Source: Streblospio benedicti | Taxonomy: Eukaryota; Annelida; Polychaeta; Spionida; Spionidae | DNA: 64,000 nucleotides | Direction of reading: 5' to 3' | Assembly (NCBI GenBank): GCA_019095985.1 | Contig: JAGTTF010005663.1 | Coordinates: 27,106-91,105, forward strand | Shown: piece after piece, positions 1 through 10,954 of the stretch | Layout of the letters: the number at the start of each line of letters is the position of its first letter | Numbering within the stretch: the stretch's first letter is position 1 | The notes under the pieces: generated by a model | Told to the model about the DNA's origin: nothing | Database searches by the model: none | What the model saw: only the letters and a program-made list of their open reading frames with translations | Made by a program: the position numbers and the translations under genes

Positions 1-600
1 GATAAAAGAGGACATAGTTATGTATATAACATATATCTTCTTTCTTACAACAACCATAGGGCCGGGTGGGGGGAGGTATACTTAATACATTTTGCTAACA
101 TGGAGTCGCTATCGGAATGGGTCACAATTTCACCCCTAAAAATCAGCACATCATGACCCAAGTAGCTGTAATCAGCATTTGATAGGTCTAATTTAACTCT
201 TGATCAGCACACTAAAACTCAAATTTAAAGTGTAGGCAATATTCAAGAATGTATTAGATACAAACCGGGGATACAACAATGCTACAATAATTAACATAAT
301 AATAACTAACATAATTGTTCAATCATGAATAGAATGCACATTTCACTATACAACTTGCTCTCCGCAAGTTGACATCTCCACACCAAAATCATATATCCTA
401 TTAGGGATATACCATTGTCAAATTTTTCCTTTGGCATTGAGTTTTAGAAGGCTTCCCCAAGTAATCTCAATAGCCAACAATAAGTAAATAGAAATATCTT
501 ATTTTGAAAGATAGAACCAACGTCTTTAGTATTTCAATCACATTTTAATTAAATAGTGAGTTTATTCAATGATTCAATTTAAATTATAGATTGGAACCCG
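1..600. other. AT-rich stretch, no gene seen
   Basis: No long reading frame, no recognisable domain and no clear repeat structure apart from short A/T runs and a G-rich patch near 61-77. Confidence 0.6.
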
Positions 601-1012
601 GTGGTCGTCGAGCGACTCCGTAGTTCCTAGAAATGTATTATAGTGTCCCAATCGAGGTCAAAATCACCCCTTGGGATCAACAAGGAAAAGAACAGTAATA
701 CAGGTATAGAGAAAATAGGGTCCCGGTCGAAGTCAAAAAATCATAGTATCCCAGTTATATAATGGGCTGAGAGGGTGGGGAGTAAGATAGTGTCCCAGTC
801 GAGGTCAGAAGTTCACCGATAGGATCCCATAGATGAAGAATGAAAGTACATGAGGAGGATAGTGTCCCAATAAGGGCAAAAATCACCGGGGAGTTATAAG
901 AAAATGGGGGATAGTGTCCCAGTCGAGGTCAGAAGATCACCGAGTAGGACTTATATAGATGAAGAATGAAAGTACATGAGGAGGATAGTGTCCCAATCAA
1001 GGGCAAAAGTTT
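601..1012. repeat. Degenerate minisatellite with GTGTCCCAGTCGAGGTC core
   Basis: The phrase GTGTCCCAGTCGAGGTC, or a close variant, recurs about seven times (near 641, 718, 787, 864, 911 and 986), each followed by a 'CAAAATCACC' or 'CAGAAGATCACC' phrase. Two longer units that include 'GATGAAGAATGAAAGTACAT' start near 786 and 910, which gives a 124-bp higher-order period. The array lies just downstream of the antisense LINE tail at 1109. It may be that element's 3' UTR or an unrelated array. Confidence 0.7.
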
Positions 1013-1108
1013 ATTAAAGTCTCAATCGTATGTACACACATGTAAAAAAGCACAAATAGAATATCTTTAAAATGTACACATGACCATTCTTTATAGAATT
1101 ATTAGAGA

Positions 1109-2150
1109 CTATATATACGTTAAAATTTTCCTCCTATCTAAAATGTAAAAGCAGGCTCTGGCAACATTATATACAATATCTTTCTTGCTTAGCAGGTAGT
1201 ATAATTTATGTTCATCATTAATGTTGAAAAAAGATAAATCTGGAATATTATTATACAATTCATTTCTGATATCATCATATACAGGACATTTGATTAAAAC
1301 ATGACATTCCGTCTCTATTGTATTATTGCAGAAAATACAGAAACGCTCTTCCTCTGTTTTCTTATTTACACCATATCTTAATAATTCAATATTTATTGGT
1401 GCTACTCCAGCCCTAAACATTGACAGTGCTCTACGATACTTTTTCCGGATATTAAGGAGTACATAGTGCTCCGTTTCAACTTTGTTTTTAAAATGTTTGT
1501 AGGTACGCAACTTGTTTTTTTCCCTCTCCTGTTTTAGAATAAAGAACGTTTACATCTGTCAACCATTTCTCATTACTTATGCCATACAAAACATCATCTA
1601 ATTCATCCTTTATGTCATTAAAATTAGTATTGTTATTTACATTACAGAGAGATTGAAAGCCATTCTGATTTAAAAAATGTAAGGTCTTAGCATATCTGCT
1701 TTTAACACCCAGTGACGCCTTCATAACACACCAAGAAAACACTTTTTTACATAATTTGTCATTTTTCATATTACACATTCTCAACCATTGATTAATTACG
1801 CATTTCATTTGACGATCTTCCTGCAATTTCCAGCCAACATCTCCCTGAACTAGACCTAAGAAGTATCTGGATGCCCGATTTTGAACAGCCTCAATACAAC
1901 TGAAAGATATATGTCCCCAAATTGCAGATCCATAGTCGATAATAGAGCTTACCATACTGTTGTATAAACTTGTATATATATCGAAAGTAAAACCCCCTTG
2001 GGCTTTGTCCTTGGCAATCAGGAGACCTAGAGCACGATGGGCAGATTGAGCAACTTGTTTTGCCATTACACTGAAATCTAAATGCTCATCAATGACCATA
2101 CCTAGGTACTTATACTTGGAACACATTTCTAAAATACCGCCCTCCGTCAC
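1109..2150 (-). pseudogene. LINE reverse transcriptase C-terminal fragment (jockey/CR1-like)
   Basis: This is the thumb and C-terminal tail of a non-LTR retrotransposon RT. Reading 2150 to 1488, the protein has KYKYLGMVID at the start, then SSIIDYGSAIWG and QNRASRYFLGL, the usual post-FADD landmarks of jockey/CR1-type RTs. A second frame, 1510 to 1109, carries the C-terminal knuckle FCIFCNNTIETECHVLIKC (C-x2-C-x8-H-x4-C). The two frames overlap at a poly-A run near 1510-1530, so one frameshift splits the protein. The palm with FADD and the endonuclease are absent, so the copy is 5'-truncated, as is common for LINEs. It is not obviously the same family as the larger antisense LINE that begins at 2969. 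Confident as LINE, unsure of the clade. Confidence 0.85.
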
Positions 2151-2968
2151 ATGTGTTGGAGTCCATGGGAAGATGCTGGACCAATATCACACCCATCCCA
2201 TACATATCTTCACACCCATCCCACTTCACATGGATGTTGCACTATCAGCGTCCCTCATGGACAGCGACCCTCATGAACAGCGACCCTCATTGCACCACAT
2301 GAATGCCATGGGACGATACTGATCCAATACTCGTTTTAATATTGACTAACCCATCGCATGAATTGAGGTCCATGAGAACGTGATGAATTTATATTTCGCT
2401 TGTGCCATAGTCCATTTCATGAATACCACGGGGAAAGGTTGAATTACTATTTCATACAGGATCGCTTTCTGTCTATAGTACTTACTAGCAATCCATGTTG
2501 TTTGAGGTAGTTAACTTTTATATTTCAAGACAACCTGTTGAAGCACCATTTGTTTAAGGATGCCTACGATCGTACTTGATCATTTATCATATTGTGTGCT
2601 GTCCCAATTTTTATTGTGGTGTATAGATTATTGTATTGTCTCTTGTTATGCCAATGAATCCACATATCATTAAAATGCTAACCTTTGGCAACTTAATACT
2701 ATATCCCCCAATATAATCAAGGAGAAAGACAGACCACATTTAATGCCTATTTGTAAGACTGTTACATTTGTGTCTTAGCAAGGCAATCCTTACCAAAACC
2801 TCATAACAGTAGCTTACTTGATAATGGGATTTATTGTAGCATTTTTAAATTTCTTTGTATAATTTTCTTTGTGGACTCCATCATTTTAAACCCCAGTTAA
2901 GGCACCACTTGGTTAAGTAGGCCTATAACCTCACCAAAATATTATAGCAGTATTTTACTTGGGAGAGC
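2151..2968. other. Noncoding stretch upstream of the LINE 3' UTR repeat
   Basis: No credible coding sequence. Weakly repeated phrases occur (for example 'GCACCA.TTG.TTAAG' near 2542 and 2903, 'CCTCA..ACAGTAG.TTACTTG' near 2801). They may be the distal, more decayed part of the 3' UTR of the antisense LINE that starts at 2969. Confidence 0.4.
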
Positions 2969-3974
2969 GTTACAAAATATCAGCTCCTCCTAGTTCCCTG
3001 TTTTCTTATGTTATGGATCTGTTGATGGTTCAATGCTGTCATGGCTGATCCATGTAGAGTTGTCACTGGCTTCCATGTAGTTTATGGAAATTACTAGAAC
3101 TAAAAAAATTAGACTCTAGCGTTTCATTCCGGTGTAGAAGCAAGTTGGTGTGTTCCTGAGTAAGGGCGGCTGGTTCCGTGAGATATTCAAATCATGTTGT
3201 TATGGGTCTGTTGATGGTTCAAAGCTGTCATGGTTGATCCATGTATAGTTTGTCACTGGCTTCCATGTAGATTATGGAAATTACTAGAACTAAAATATTA
3301 GACTCTAGCATTTCATTCCTTTGTAGAGGCAAATTGTGTTCCAGAGTAAGAGCGGCTGGTTCCGTGAGATATTCCTGGTTGAGAGGTGTTTCTTGTTGTA
3401 ATCAAATACTCCATCAAACGTTCATGTTTGCATGATTGATCCATCATGTAACAAGTTTGCCAAACGAGTGTGTTACAAAATATCAGCTTCTCCTAGTTCC
3501 CTGTTTTCTTATGTTATGGATCTGTTGATGGTTCAATGCTGTCATGGCTTATCCATGTAGAGTTGTCACTGGCTTCCATGTAGTTTATGGAAATTACTAG
3601 AACTAAAAAATTAGACTCTAGCGTTTCATTCCGGTGTAGAAGCAAGTTGGTGTGTTCCTGAGTTAGAGCGGCTGGTTCCGTGAGATATTCAAATCATGTT
3701 GTTATGGGTCTGTTGATGGTTCAATGTTGTCATGGTTGATCCATGTATAGTTTGTCACTGGCTTCCATGTAGATTATGGAAATTACTAGAACTAAAATAT
3801 TAGACTCTAGCATTTCATTCCTTTGTAGAGGCAAATTGTGTTCCAGAGTAAGAGCGGCTGGTTCCGTGAGATATTCCTGGTTGAGAGGTGTTTCTTGTTG
3901 TAATCACATACTCCATCAAACGTTCATGTTTGCATGATTGATCCATGATGTAACAAGTTTGCCAATGGTTTCCA
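2969..3974 (-). repeat. Tandemly duplicated 3' UTR of the CR1-like LINE
   Basis: Two copies of a 503-bp unit (2969-3471 and 3472-3974) are nearly identical. Each unit holds two related subunits of about 190 bp that begin with 'ATGG.TCTGTTGATGGTTCAA', so there are four subunits in all. On the minus strand the proximal copy continues straight from the last codons of the LINE ORF2 (stop at 3918-3916), and the distal copy repeats part of those last codons. The repeat is therefore a duplicated 3' UTR and not an independent satellite. Confidence 0.75.
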
Positions 3975-4140
3975 TTTTGTTTTCCTGGAAGTCGGAGAGG
4001 AGAGTGTATAGGTTGGTTGATGTGTCCCAGGATCGGAGAGATTTGATGTTTGGATGGTTACACTTGAGAAGAATATGTTCTTGCCATTGGTCAAGTTGGT
4101 CTGAGCACAGTGGGCAAGTGGTGTTGTTACAATCAATGAT
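3916..4140 (-). pseudogene. C-terminal zinc-knuckle tail of the CR1-like ORF2
   Basis: The minus strand encodes CPLCSDQLDQWQEHILLKC, a C-x2-C-x10-H-x4-C knuckle typical of the extreme C-terminus of LINE RT proteins. About 50 more residues follow, then a stop at 3918-3916. This fragment is cut from the rest of the RT (which resumes above 5999) by the sense-strand LINE at 4141-5998. No clear target-site duplication is seen; 'AATGATGA' on the left and 'TTTGATGA' on the right are only partly alike. Confidence 0.75.
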
Positions 4141-5998
4141 GAAGCCATTGACAGGCTACCTCAAGTCCCCGTTGAAGAGAAAATGGACGCCATACCTACT
4201 TTGAAAGAGATCCAGAGAGCAGCCCGACTCTTATCCAGTGGCAAAGCGCCTGGCTCGGACTCCATCCCAGCTGAGATCTACAAAGAAGGTGGTATGGTCC
4301 TGACGGAAAAACTTCACCAGCTGTTCCTGCTCATCTGGCAGCACGAGACAGTGCCACAGGACTTTAAGGATGCCTCCATCGTGCACCTCTACAAACGCAA
4401 AGGAAACCGCCAAGTCTGTGACAATCATCGTGGAATCTCCCTGCTGTCCATCGCAGGCAAGGTCCTGGCAAGAGTTCTACTCAATCGCCTCATCGCACAC
4501 CTCGAGCAAGGCCTCCTACCTGAGAGCCAGTGTGGCTTCCGGAAAGACCGCGGGACTATCGACATGGTGTTTGCTGCTAGACAGCTTCAAGAGAAGTGTC
4601 AGGAACAGAACGCTGACCTGTACTCCACCTACGTCGATCTGACCAAAGCCTTCGACACTGTAAGTAGAGAGGGACTTTGGAGAATCATGGCGGCACGGAT
4701 GCCCAAGGAAGTTCATCGCCATCGCATTTACAATTACACGATGGTATGCTGGCAAGAGTCCAGGACTACGGAGAGACCTCTGACCCCTTTCCTGTCGCAA
4801 ATGGAGTGAAACAAGGTTGTGTCCTTGCCCCCACCCTGTTCAGCCTCATGTTCTCGGCCATGCTGACAGATGCCTTCAAAGACGCCGACGTGGGCATCGG
4901 CATCAAGTATAGGACTGATGGCTCCGTCTTCAACCTCAGGAGGCTTCAAGCAAAAACCAAGGTTTCCACAGACACCATCAATGACTTGCTGTTTGCCGAT
5001 GACTGTGCCCTTAATGCTGCTACAGAAGCTGACATGCAACACAGTGTTGCAAAGTTCTCTGATGCTTGTGACAATTTCGGCCTCACCATCAGCACGAAGA
5101 AGACTGAGGTGATGCACCAGCCAGCTCCAGGGAAGCGGTATGTTGAACCGAACATCTTCATCAACGGGCAGAGACTGAATGTGGTGGACAAGTTTACTTA
5201 CCTTGGTAGCACACTCTCCAGAAACGTCGTCATCGATGACGAAGTTAACGCCAGACTCGCGAAAGCGAGTGCTGCCTTTGGCAGACTGTACTCAAAAAGT
5301 CTGGAACAGAAGAGGGATCACCACAGAGACTAAGATCAAGGTGTACCGGGCCGTTGTTCTCACCGCACTTCTCTATGGCTGTGAAACATGGACAATTTAC
5401 CAGCGTCATGCCAAAAAGCTGAACCACTTCCACACCACCTGTCTCAGGAAGGTTCTCGGCATAAAGTGGCAAGACAGGATCCCAGACACTGAGGTACTCA
5501 CTCGTGCTGACCTGCCCAGCATCTACACCGTCCTGATGCAGTCCCAGCTTCGCTGGGCCGGGCACGTGGCTCGCATGTCAGACCACAGGCTTCCAAAGAA
5601 ACTTTTGTTTGGCGAGCTACAGAATGGCAAGCGTTCTCAAGGTGGACAAAGGAAGCGCTTCATCGACACACTCAAAGCCTCGTTGAAAGCCTTCAACATT
5701 GATCACAACACATGGGAGCAGTCAGCGCAAGACAGAGGAAAGTGGAGATCAACTGTCCACCAGGGTGCCAAATCATGTGAGGCAAACAGGACGGCAGCAG
5801 CTGAAATGCGACGGCAAGCCAAAAAGAGCAGAGCTGCCAACCCTGCAACAGTTGCCACCATTCCCTGTCCTCACTGCCCGAGACTCTTCCGTGCACGAAT
5901 CGGCCTGACCAGCCACCTGCGCACCCACAGCAACCCGATGTCATACCCCTAGGGTGGATGATAGATAGATGGTCCTCGTCGTATCGACGGACGAACAA
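4141..5998 (+). mobile_element. Sense-strand LINE inserted inside the antisense CR1-like LINE
   Basis: This is a 5'-truncated non-LTR element. Its coding begins within the RT, and it ends with a short 3' UTR holding 'GATAGATAGATGG' and 'CGACGGACGAAC', a tail that looks typical of this LINE lineage. The flanks on both sides are the two halves of the antisense LINE ORF2, so this insertion is younger than its host. Confidence 0.8.
4183..5952 (+). pseudogene. LINE RT with C-terminal C2H2 zinc finger
   Basis: RT landmarks in order are SGKAPGSDSIPAEIYK near the start, NHRGISLLSIAGKVLARVL, QCGFRKDRGTIDMVFAARQ, VDLTKAFDTVSREGLW (catalytic Asp), GVKQGCVLAPTLFSLMFSA, LLFADDCAL (FADD catalytic pair), FTYLGSTLS, and a tail with QLRWAGHVARM. 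The last 40 residues contain CPHCPRLFRARIGLTSHLRT, a C2H2 finger. This RT-plus-C2H2 arrangement is very common in animal genomes, often under misleading host-gene names. The frame changes at about 4690-4740 (two shifts) and at about 5290-5335, so it is inactive. The endonuclease is missing. The clade (I-like or RTE-like) cannot be settled by eye. Confidence 0.9.
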
Positions 5999-7820
5999 CC
6001 TAAGATGCAGCGTTTGATGACGTGTAGAGGTGGTGTGAAAACACTCCTACCATCTCTTCGAAGGGTGTTCATGTCCATTGTCTTTGATGTGATACGGGTG
6101 ATATCTGCTATGTGTGTTTTGTAGTTCAGGCCATATAGTGTAGAGGAATGGATTTGATATTTATCTTGAATTTGTATCAGGTGATTGTACCATTTGTATC
6201 CGGTGTTGTTGCTCCTGGAAATGGTGTGTAATATCTGTCTTGGTATACGGTTGTCATCCATTTTAAACAGTCTTGCCCAAAAAAGGAGTTGTTTGCGTTC
6301 TATGAGAGATATAATGGATGGCCATCGGAGGGCTACTCTAGCAGCCCGTGCGCTAGCTGATGGTGAGTTCGTGAGAATCCATTTCGCCACTCTAGACTGC
6401 TATTTCTAGCTTATCGAGAGTGGTTTTAGGAAGGACAGTGGTGTCGGTACCGTATAAGATGGTTGGTGTTGCTTGTAATGTCCACAAGGCCTGAGCTACT
6501 GTTGTTCTATCCATTGATTGTATCGCCACGCTCTTGACTAAGTGCGCTTTAAAACCTGCCAATGATTCCATATATGAGGCCTGCTTGGAGAAAGTATTCT
6601 TGGCCGATATGTAAACACCCAGATATTTAAAATAATTGACTTCTTCTATAAATTTAGGTGGGTCTGTAGGGATCTCCCAGAGACAATTGTTGGGAGGTCC
6701 TGTTCCCATGGTGAGGACTTTGGTCTTCTTAGTGTTGATGTTGAGGTTGATTGCAGCGAGTTCAGTGATGGTGTGTTTAATGGTTGTCACGAGATCCTGT
6801 GGGGATGGAGCGAGAAGGAGGATGTCATCTGCGAAGAACAAATTTGTTATTCTTGTGTTTCCTATGGTAATTCCTGTGCATTGATTGTCTAAGGATGTTG
6901 GGATCTGTGCTGTAAGAAGTGAGAACAGGATGGGTGATAAGGGACATCCCTGTCGAAGTCCAGTGTGAATTGGGAAGGATGTAGACATCTCTTTCCAATT
7001 TATTGTCCTGTTAGTGTTAGTATATAGGCTTTTCACGAGATGGATGAACTGGTCATTGAAACCTAACTGTTGTAGTTTGATCCAGAGCACTTCTCTGTTA
7101 ACAGAATCATATGCACTTTTCACGTCTACGAAACACATGAAGAGAGGTTTCTTAGTAATTTTCTGATGATCAATGATGGAAAAAGTTGTAAAAAGGTGGT
7201 CTTCAGGGCGTCGGTCATCTCTAAAACCTGCCTGTGATTCTGATAGTAACATAAATAATTCAGCCGCCGAGGAGGTTCTTTTTGCCATGGCCCTAGTGAA
7301 AATTTTTCCTATATTGCTAGTAAGGGATATCTCTCTGTAATTGTCTAGTAAGAAGGGGCTGTCTTTTTTATGTAAATGAGGCGGGTGATGTCCACGTTCC
7401 AGCATTGGGGTGTAGAAGCAATTCTGAGGAAGACATTGAAAATGTAAACTAATGATGATATGAGGGTGGGTCCTGCATGTTTAATGATTTCGTTAGGTAT
7501 GTGGTCAGGTCCTGTTGCTTTTCCAATGGGTAAACTGTTGACTATTTGTTCTATTTCCTTATATTCAAAGGGTTGATTAACAATGATGTTGAGTTCATGT
7601 TGGGTTATTCTTGTTGTTGTATTTGTTGTTGTTGAGGTTGTGGCAAGGTGGGGTTCAGAAGCTGTGGAATCTTTATGTTTGTCTTCGAAATGTGATTTTA
7701 TGAGGTTGATGACTGTTTTCGGGTCTGTAGTCGTTCCTTGGTCAGTATTGATTGCTTCTAGTGAAGGACTTGTGGATTGTAACGATCTCCATAGGAATCT
7801 ACTGCTGGTTCCTCCCTCCT
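5999..7820 (-). pseudogene. Reverse transcriptase domain of the CR1-like ORF2
   Basis: On the minus strand the N-terminal RT block GKATGPDHIPNEIIKHAG lies near 7540-7480. It is followed by DNYREISLTSNIGKIF, SQAGFRDDRRPEDHLF, CFVDVKSAYDSVNREVLW (catalytic Asp), GLRQGCPLSPILFSLL, NLFFADDILLLA (FADD) and FKYLGVYIS. The tail continues through LFWARLFKMDDNRIP to the insertion point near 5999. One frameshift lies near 7365, between the N-terminal block and the fingers, and another near 6391. The remainder of this protein is at 4140-3916. The role was target-primed reverse transcription of the element RNA. Confidence 0.9.
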
Positions 7821-7899
7821 TAATGAGTCTATACTGCCATTTTAACCTTCTCCTAATCCTATCCTTTATGTGTGCCTTTTTTTAGGTTTGTTTGTGCAT

Positions 7900-9084
7900 T
7901 TATGTATTCCTTATATAGTTGCCGTGAATTGGGTTGGTTGGTTTTCCTGGCCTGTAGCCATTTAGTCTTTTTGCATTCCTGATTTTAGTTTTTTTGGTAA
8001 TATTGGCATTTTTTATCTGCTTACGGGAGCTGGTTCTAGGATGGGGTAGTGAGGCATGGGCAGCTTTGAGGAAAGTTTCTAAGAAGATGTCATATATGGA
8101 TATGTCTTGGGTAGCTGGATCTATTTTTTCATTATGTTTAATGAATGGTCCTAAAGCTTTAGATATGTTATTCCTGTAATTGTCCCAGTTGATGTATTGG
8201 TGGAGGGGCCAGTAGATGATGTGTCTTGGTCGTTTGGTAGTACTGCTATTTAAAGTAAGAATGACTTGGATGAAATGATGATCCTGACCTAAGGTCCATC
8301 TCTCCTGGAATTCATCAATAGTCATGTTTTGTATTTTCCCTGTGGTGGTGGAGTCTGCCAATACGTAATCAATCCGTGTTGATGTAACGCCTCTCGTCCA
8401 TGTATTTCTTCCTTGACAGAGGCTAGTTAAGTTAATGATGTTCATTATTTGTTGATTTTGTAGATGTGCCAGGAAGCGGCCATTAAAGTCTATTCCCCTT
8501 GGAGGCTGTTCCATTGTCATATGACCATTAAAATCTCCAATCAATAAGGTAGGTATCTCTTGTTCCTTTAGTGCCGTTATATCACAGATAATTTTCTTTT
8601 GGAGGGTAGCATTCCAACTTTTAGTTTGGGGGTCTTCTCCAGATGCCATGTACACAACTGCTAATGCTAATTCTCCCTTGCCCTCTCCAAGGATGATCCA
8701 AAGTATTTCTGTGTGCTCTATAGGATTTTCCTCATTTGCAAGATCCTCTTGAGGTAATTGCCAGCGACGTGATGGAATGTTTTCTTTGCTGAGGATGGCA
8801 ATGCCTCCTCCAGCCTTGGTGGGATAGGTACGTTGGGTATGATATACGTTAAAAAAGGGCAAAGATCTTTCTGGGACGCCACCATACCAGTGTGTCTCAT
8901 TCAGGCATATGATGTTCCAATTTGTTCTTTGTTGTATATCAGCTAATTCGTCCCATATTAAGTTGTTGTATCGTCCCATTTTCCCTTCCACATTGGCATA
9001 TCCTAACTTTACTATTAATTCTACTGTTGGTATTCTTTTTTGGTGTGATTTTGGAAGGCGATTGGTATTATGGGTTTGTGTCAT
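7900..9084 (-). pseudogene. APE-type endonuclease and linker of the CR1-like ORF2
   Basis: A 394-codon frame. The apurinic endonuclease signature is visible in order: NIICLNETHW (metal-binding Glu), GGGIAILSK, LLIGDFNGHM (Asp/Asn pair), RIDYVLAD and a terminal GQDHHFIQV (catalytic Asp-His). This domain nicks the target DNA to prime reverse transcription. A basic linker follows before the RT. The stop precedes the RT N-terminal block, so the ORF2 polyprotein is broken between the two. The ATG at 9084 lies 76 bp beyond the end of ORF1 (9160), the short spacing expected for a two-ORF LINE. Confidence 0.9.
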
Positions 9085-9159
9085 GGTGAGACCCCTGAGT
9101 GATGACCATTTGGGTGGGGGAGGAGGGGGGATGTATGTTGGAATAATTTTATTTTCTAG

Positions 9160-10089
9160 TCATATGGAAAGATAGGTTACACATGTTGTTTCAGTGTGAT
9201 TTCGGCCTCCACAGATGTTACACATGAGGGCAGTGGTCAGGCATACTGAAGATGCATGGTTTGTTGATCCGCACTTGTTACATTTGACTGGTTGGTCTTT
9301 ACATACAGTGGGCCCGAGTGGTTTGTGCTTTTTTCCACATCGGAAGCAAAGACCAAAGAAAAGTTCAAAAGTTGTAATAGTTGAGGTTTTTGTTAGTGGT
9401 GGTACTTGTAATATCTTAGCAGTCTCTTCAAGGAGCAAGAGTTGTTTGTCTGGGAGGAGGGTAATGGAGTTTTTAGTAGTGAAGGCATATATGAAATCTC
9501 TATATGTGTGTCCCATACTTAAGTCAAGAGTGTGAATATTTTGAAATTTAGTTATTAGACTAGATAATTCCTCTGTAAAACGTTTATGTAACTCCTGGGT
9601 CACGTCTCCTCTGGGCAGGGGAAGGATGATAATGATACTAGTATGAGTCGGTAGTTTGTCTCTGATTAGTTGTAGGGCGAGGTCCATATTGGTGATCGAA
9701 TGCCTGAAGTATCTCTCTCTGTCAATTGGATCTGTGAGGGCCTCCATTTTGGCCATATCATTTGATCCCACACAAACAACTAGACCTTGTAATTGTTTAA
9801 GGTCAAGTTTTTCTAGTAAGGAGGGGATATCTTGTATTATTGCATCAGCTTTCAAGGAGAGGTGCCACCCTTGTCTATATGCCTCTGAGTTTAGTTTTTT
9901 ATCTCTGGTCATGATTGATGCATGGTTGTCAGAGATCCAACCTATATGGGATTGTCTAGATCGTTTGGGGTGAGGAGCGGATGATGATTCTGACTTAGGA
10001 TGTGGACGCTTGAGGGGTATTGGGGGGTTGGCACTTGGTATGTTGACTTGTAGATGATTATTTGATGGTATTGAAATGTAGGTGGTCAA
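9160..10089 (-). pseudogene. CR1-like ORF1: esterase-like domain and three zinc knuckles
   Basis: A 309-codon frame. Residues about 50-215 resemble the SGNH esterase found in CR1-like ORF1 proteins. GLVVCVGSNDM carries the block-III G-x-N-D motif, and a beta-strand/helix pattern surrounds it. The expected nucleophile block reads GWISDNHA, with Asn where GDS-type enzymes have Ser. The C-terminal D-x-x-H block is not obvious (NSITLLPDKQ). Three knuckles end the protein: CFRCGKKHKPLGPTVC, CNKCGSTNHASSVC and CNICGGRNHTETTC; the last two fit C-x2-C-x4-H-x4-C and probably bind nucleic acid. Coding-like sequence continues upstream to about 10230, where the inserted block begins, and the PHD part resumes above 12316. 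Confidence 0.8.
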
Positions 10090-10329
10090 ATGATTTATTG
10101 AAGGGAACTGATGGTGTCAGTTTGTTGTGATGGGGTCCTGACATTGTGAGGGTTCAATAATGTCTGATTCTGTGTCAGTATTTGTTATGGTGTCCTCCTT
10201 ATCATGCTGTCCTGGAGGTGATATCTTTTGAAAAGTAGGAAGAATCAGCATGAAAAAGGCTCTCCAGTAGGAAAAAAAGTAGGAAAAAAAAAAGTAGGAA
10301 GATATTGTAAAAAAAAGTAGGAACTAATT

Positions 10330-10620
10330 TAAGTTATCACTGTACATTGTCATCTTTGCTTTTACAAATTTACCATGCATTCATGTGCAGAGGCTTTTGA
10401 GCTGGCTATTTCTTTGCTAAGACATTTTCTACAAACTCTCTCACATCTTTCTACCAAGGAAATTCTCTCATGATGGACATAGTTGTGAAGACAGGTTTTT
10501 AAAACCCTAAGCTTCCATTTAACTATATCAAATGGCCCTGGAGTGACTCGAACTCACAAACCCAAGTTTTGAAACCAGAATGATACTATCATTCCAAGCA
10601 GTGAGCTGTTACACGGTTTT
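10330..10620 (-). mobile_element. tRNA-like SINE candidate
   Basis: On the minus strand an A-box-like TAACAGCTCACTGCTTGG (10612-10593) is followed about 40 bp later by a B-box-like GAGTTCGAGTCACTC (10555-10541). This is the spacing of an internal Pol III promoter. A unique body of about 210 bp follows, toward lower coordinates, and ends near a T-rich stretch at 10310-10330. The head does not look like a working tRNA gene. No second copy is seen in this window. Confidence 0.45.
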
Positions 10621-10954
10621 AGGTGTAAACATCATTTTGTACACATACACAGGTCATGACACTATGATTAAAACAAGCAAACAAACAAAGACAAACATTA
10701 AAAAGGCAAAAAGAACAATCTAAAAGAAGTAAAGCCGGGTTAAGCTACACCATATCAACTTAGTCCATAAACACATAAGATGTGTTTGCAACTATAGAAA
10801 TTGGTCATCTATATTTATAGACGCATCTAATTGTAAAAATAGCTCTGCTACAGATTCATGGTGTTTGTAATAAACCCTTTGTAGGTAGCCTGACATTAAT
10901 CACTGCAAAGAGCCCAAGTGATTGATACCAAAATTCTCAAAAGTAAAGAATGAA

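Noticed and set aside
4231-5565. Minus-strand open frames across the sense LINE
   Set aside because: They are mirror-frame shadows of the RT coding sequence.
10541-10612. A functional tRNA gene
   Set aside because: The A- and B-box words are present, but the stems of a cloverleaf do not pair well, so a SINE head is more likely.
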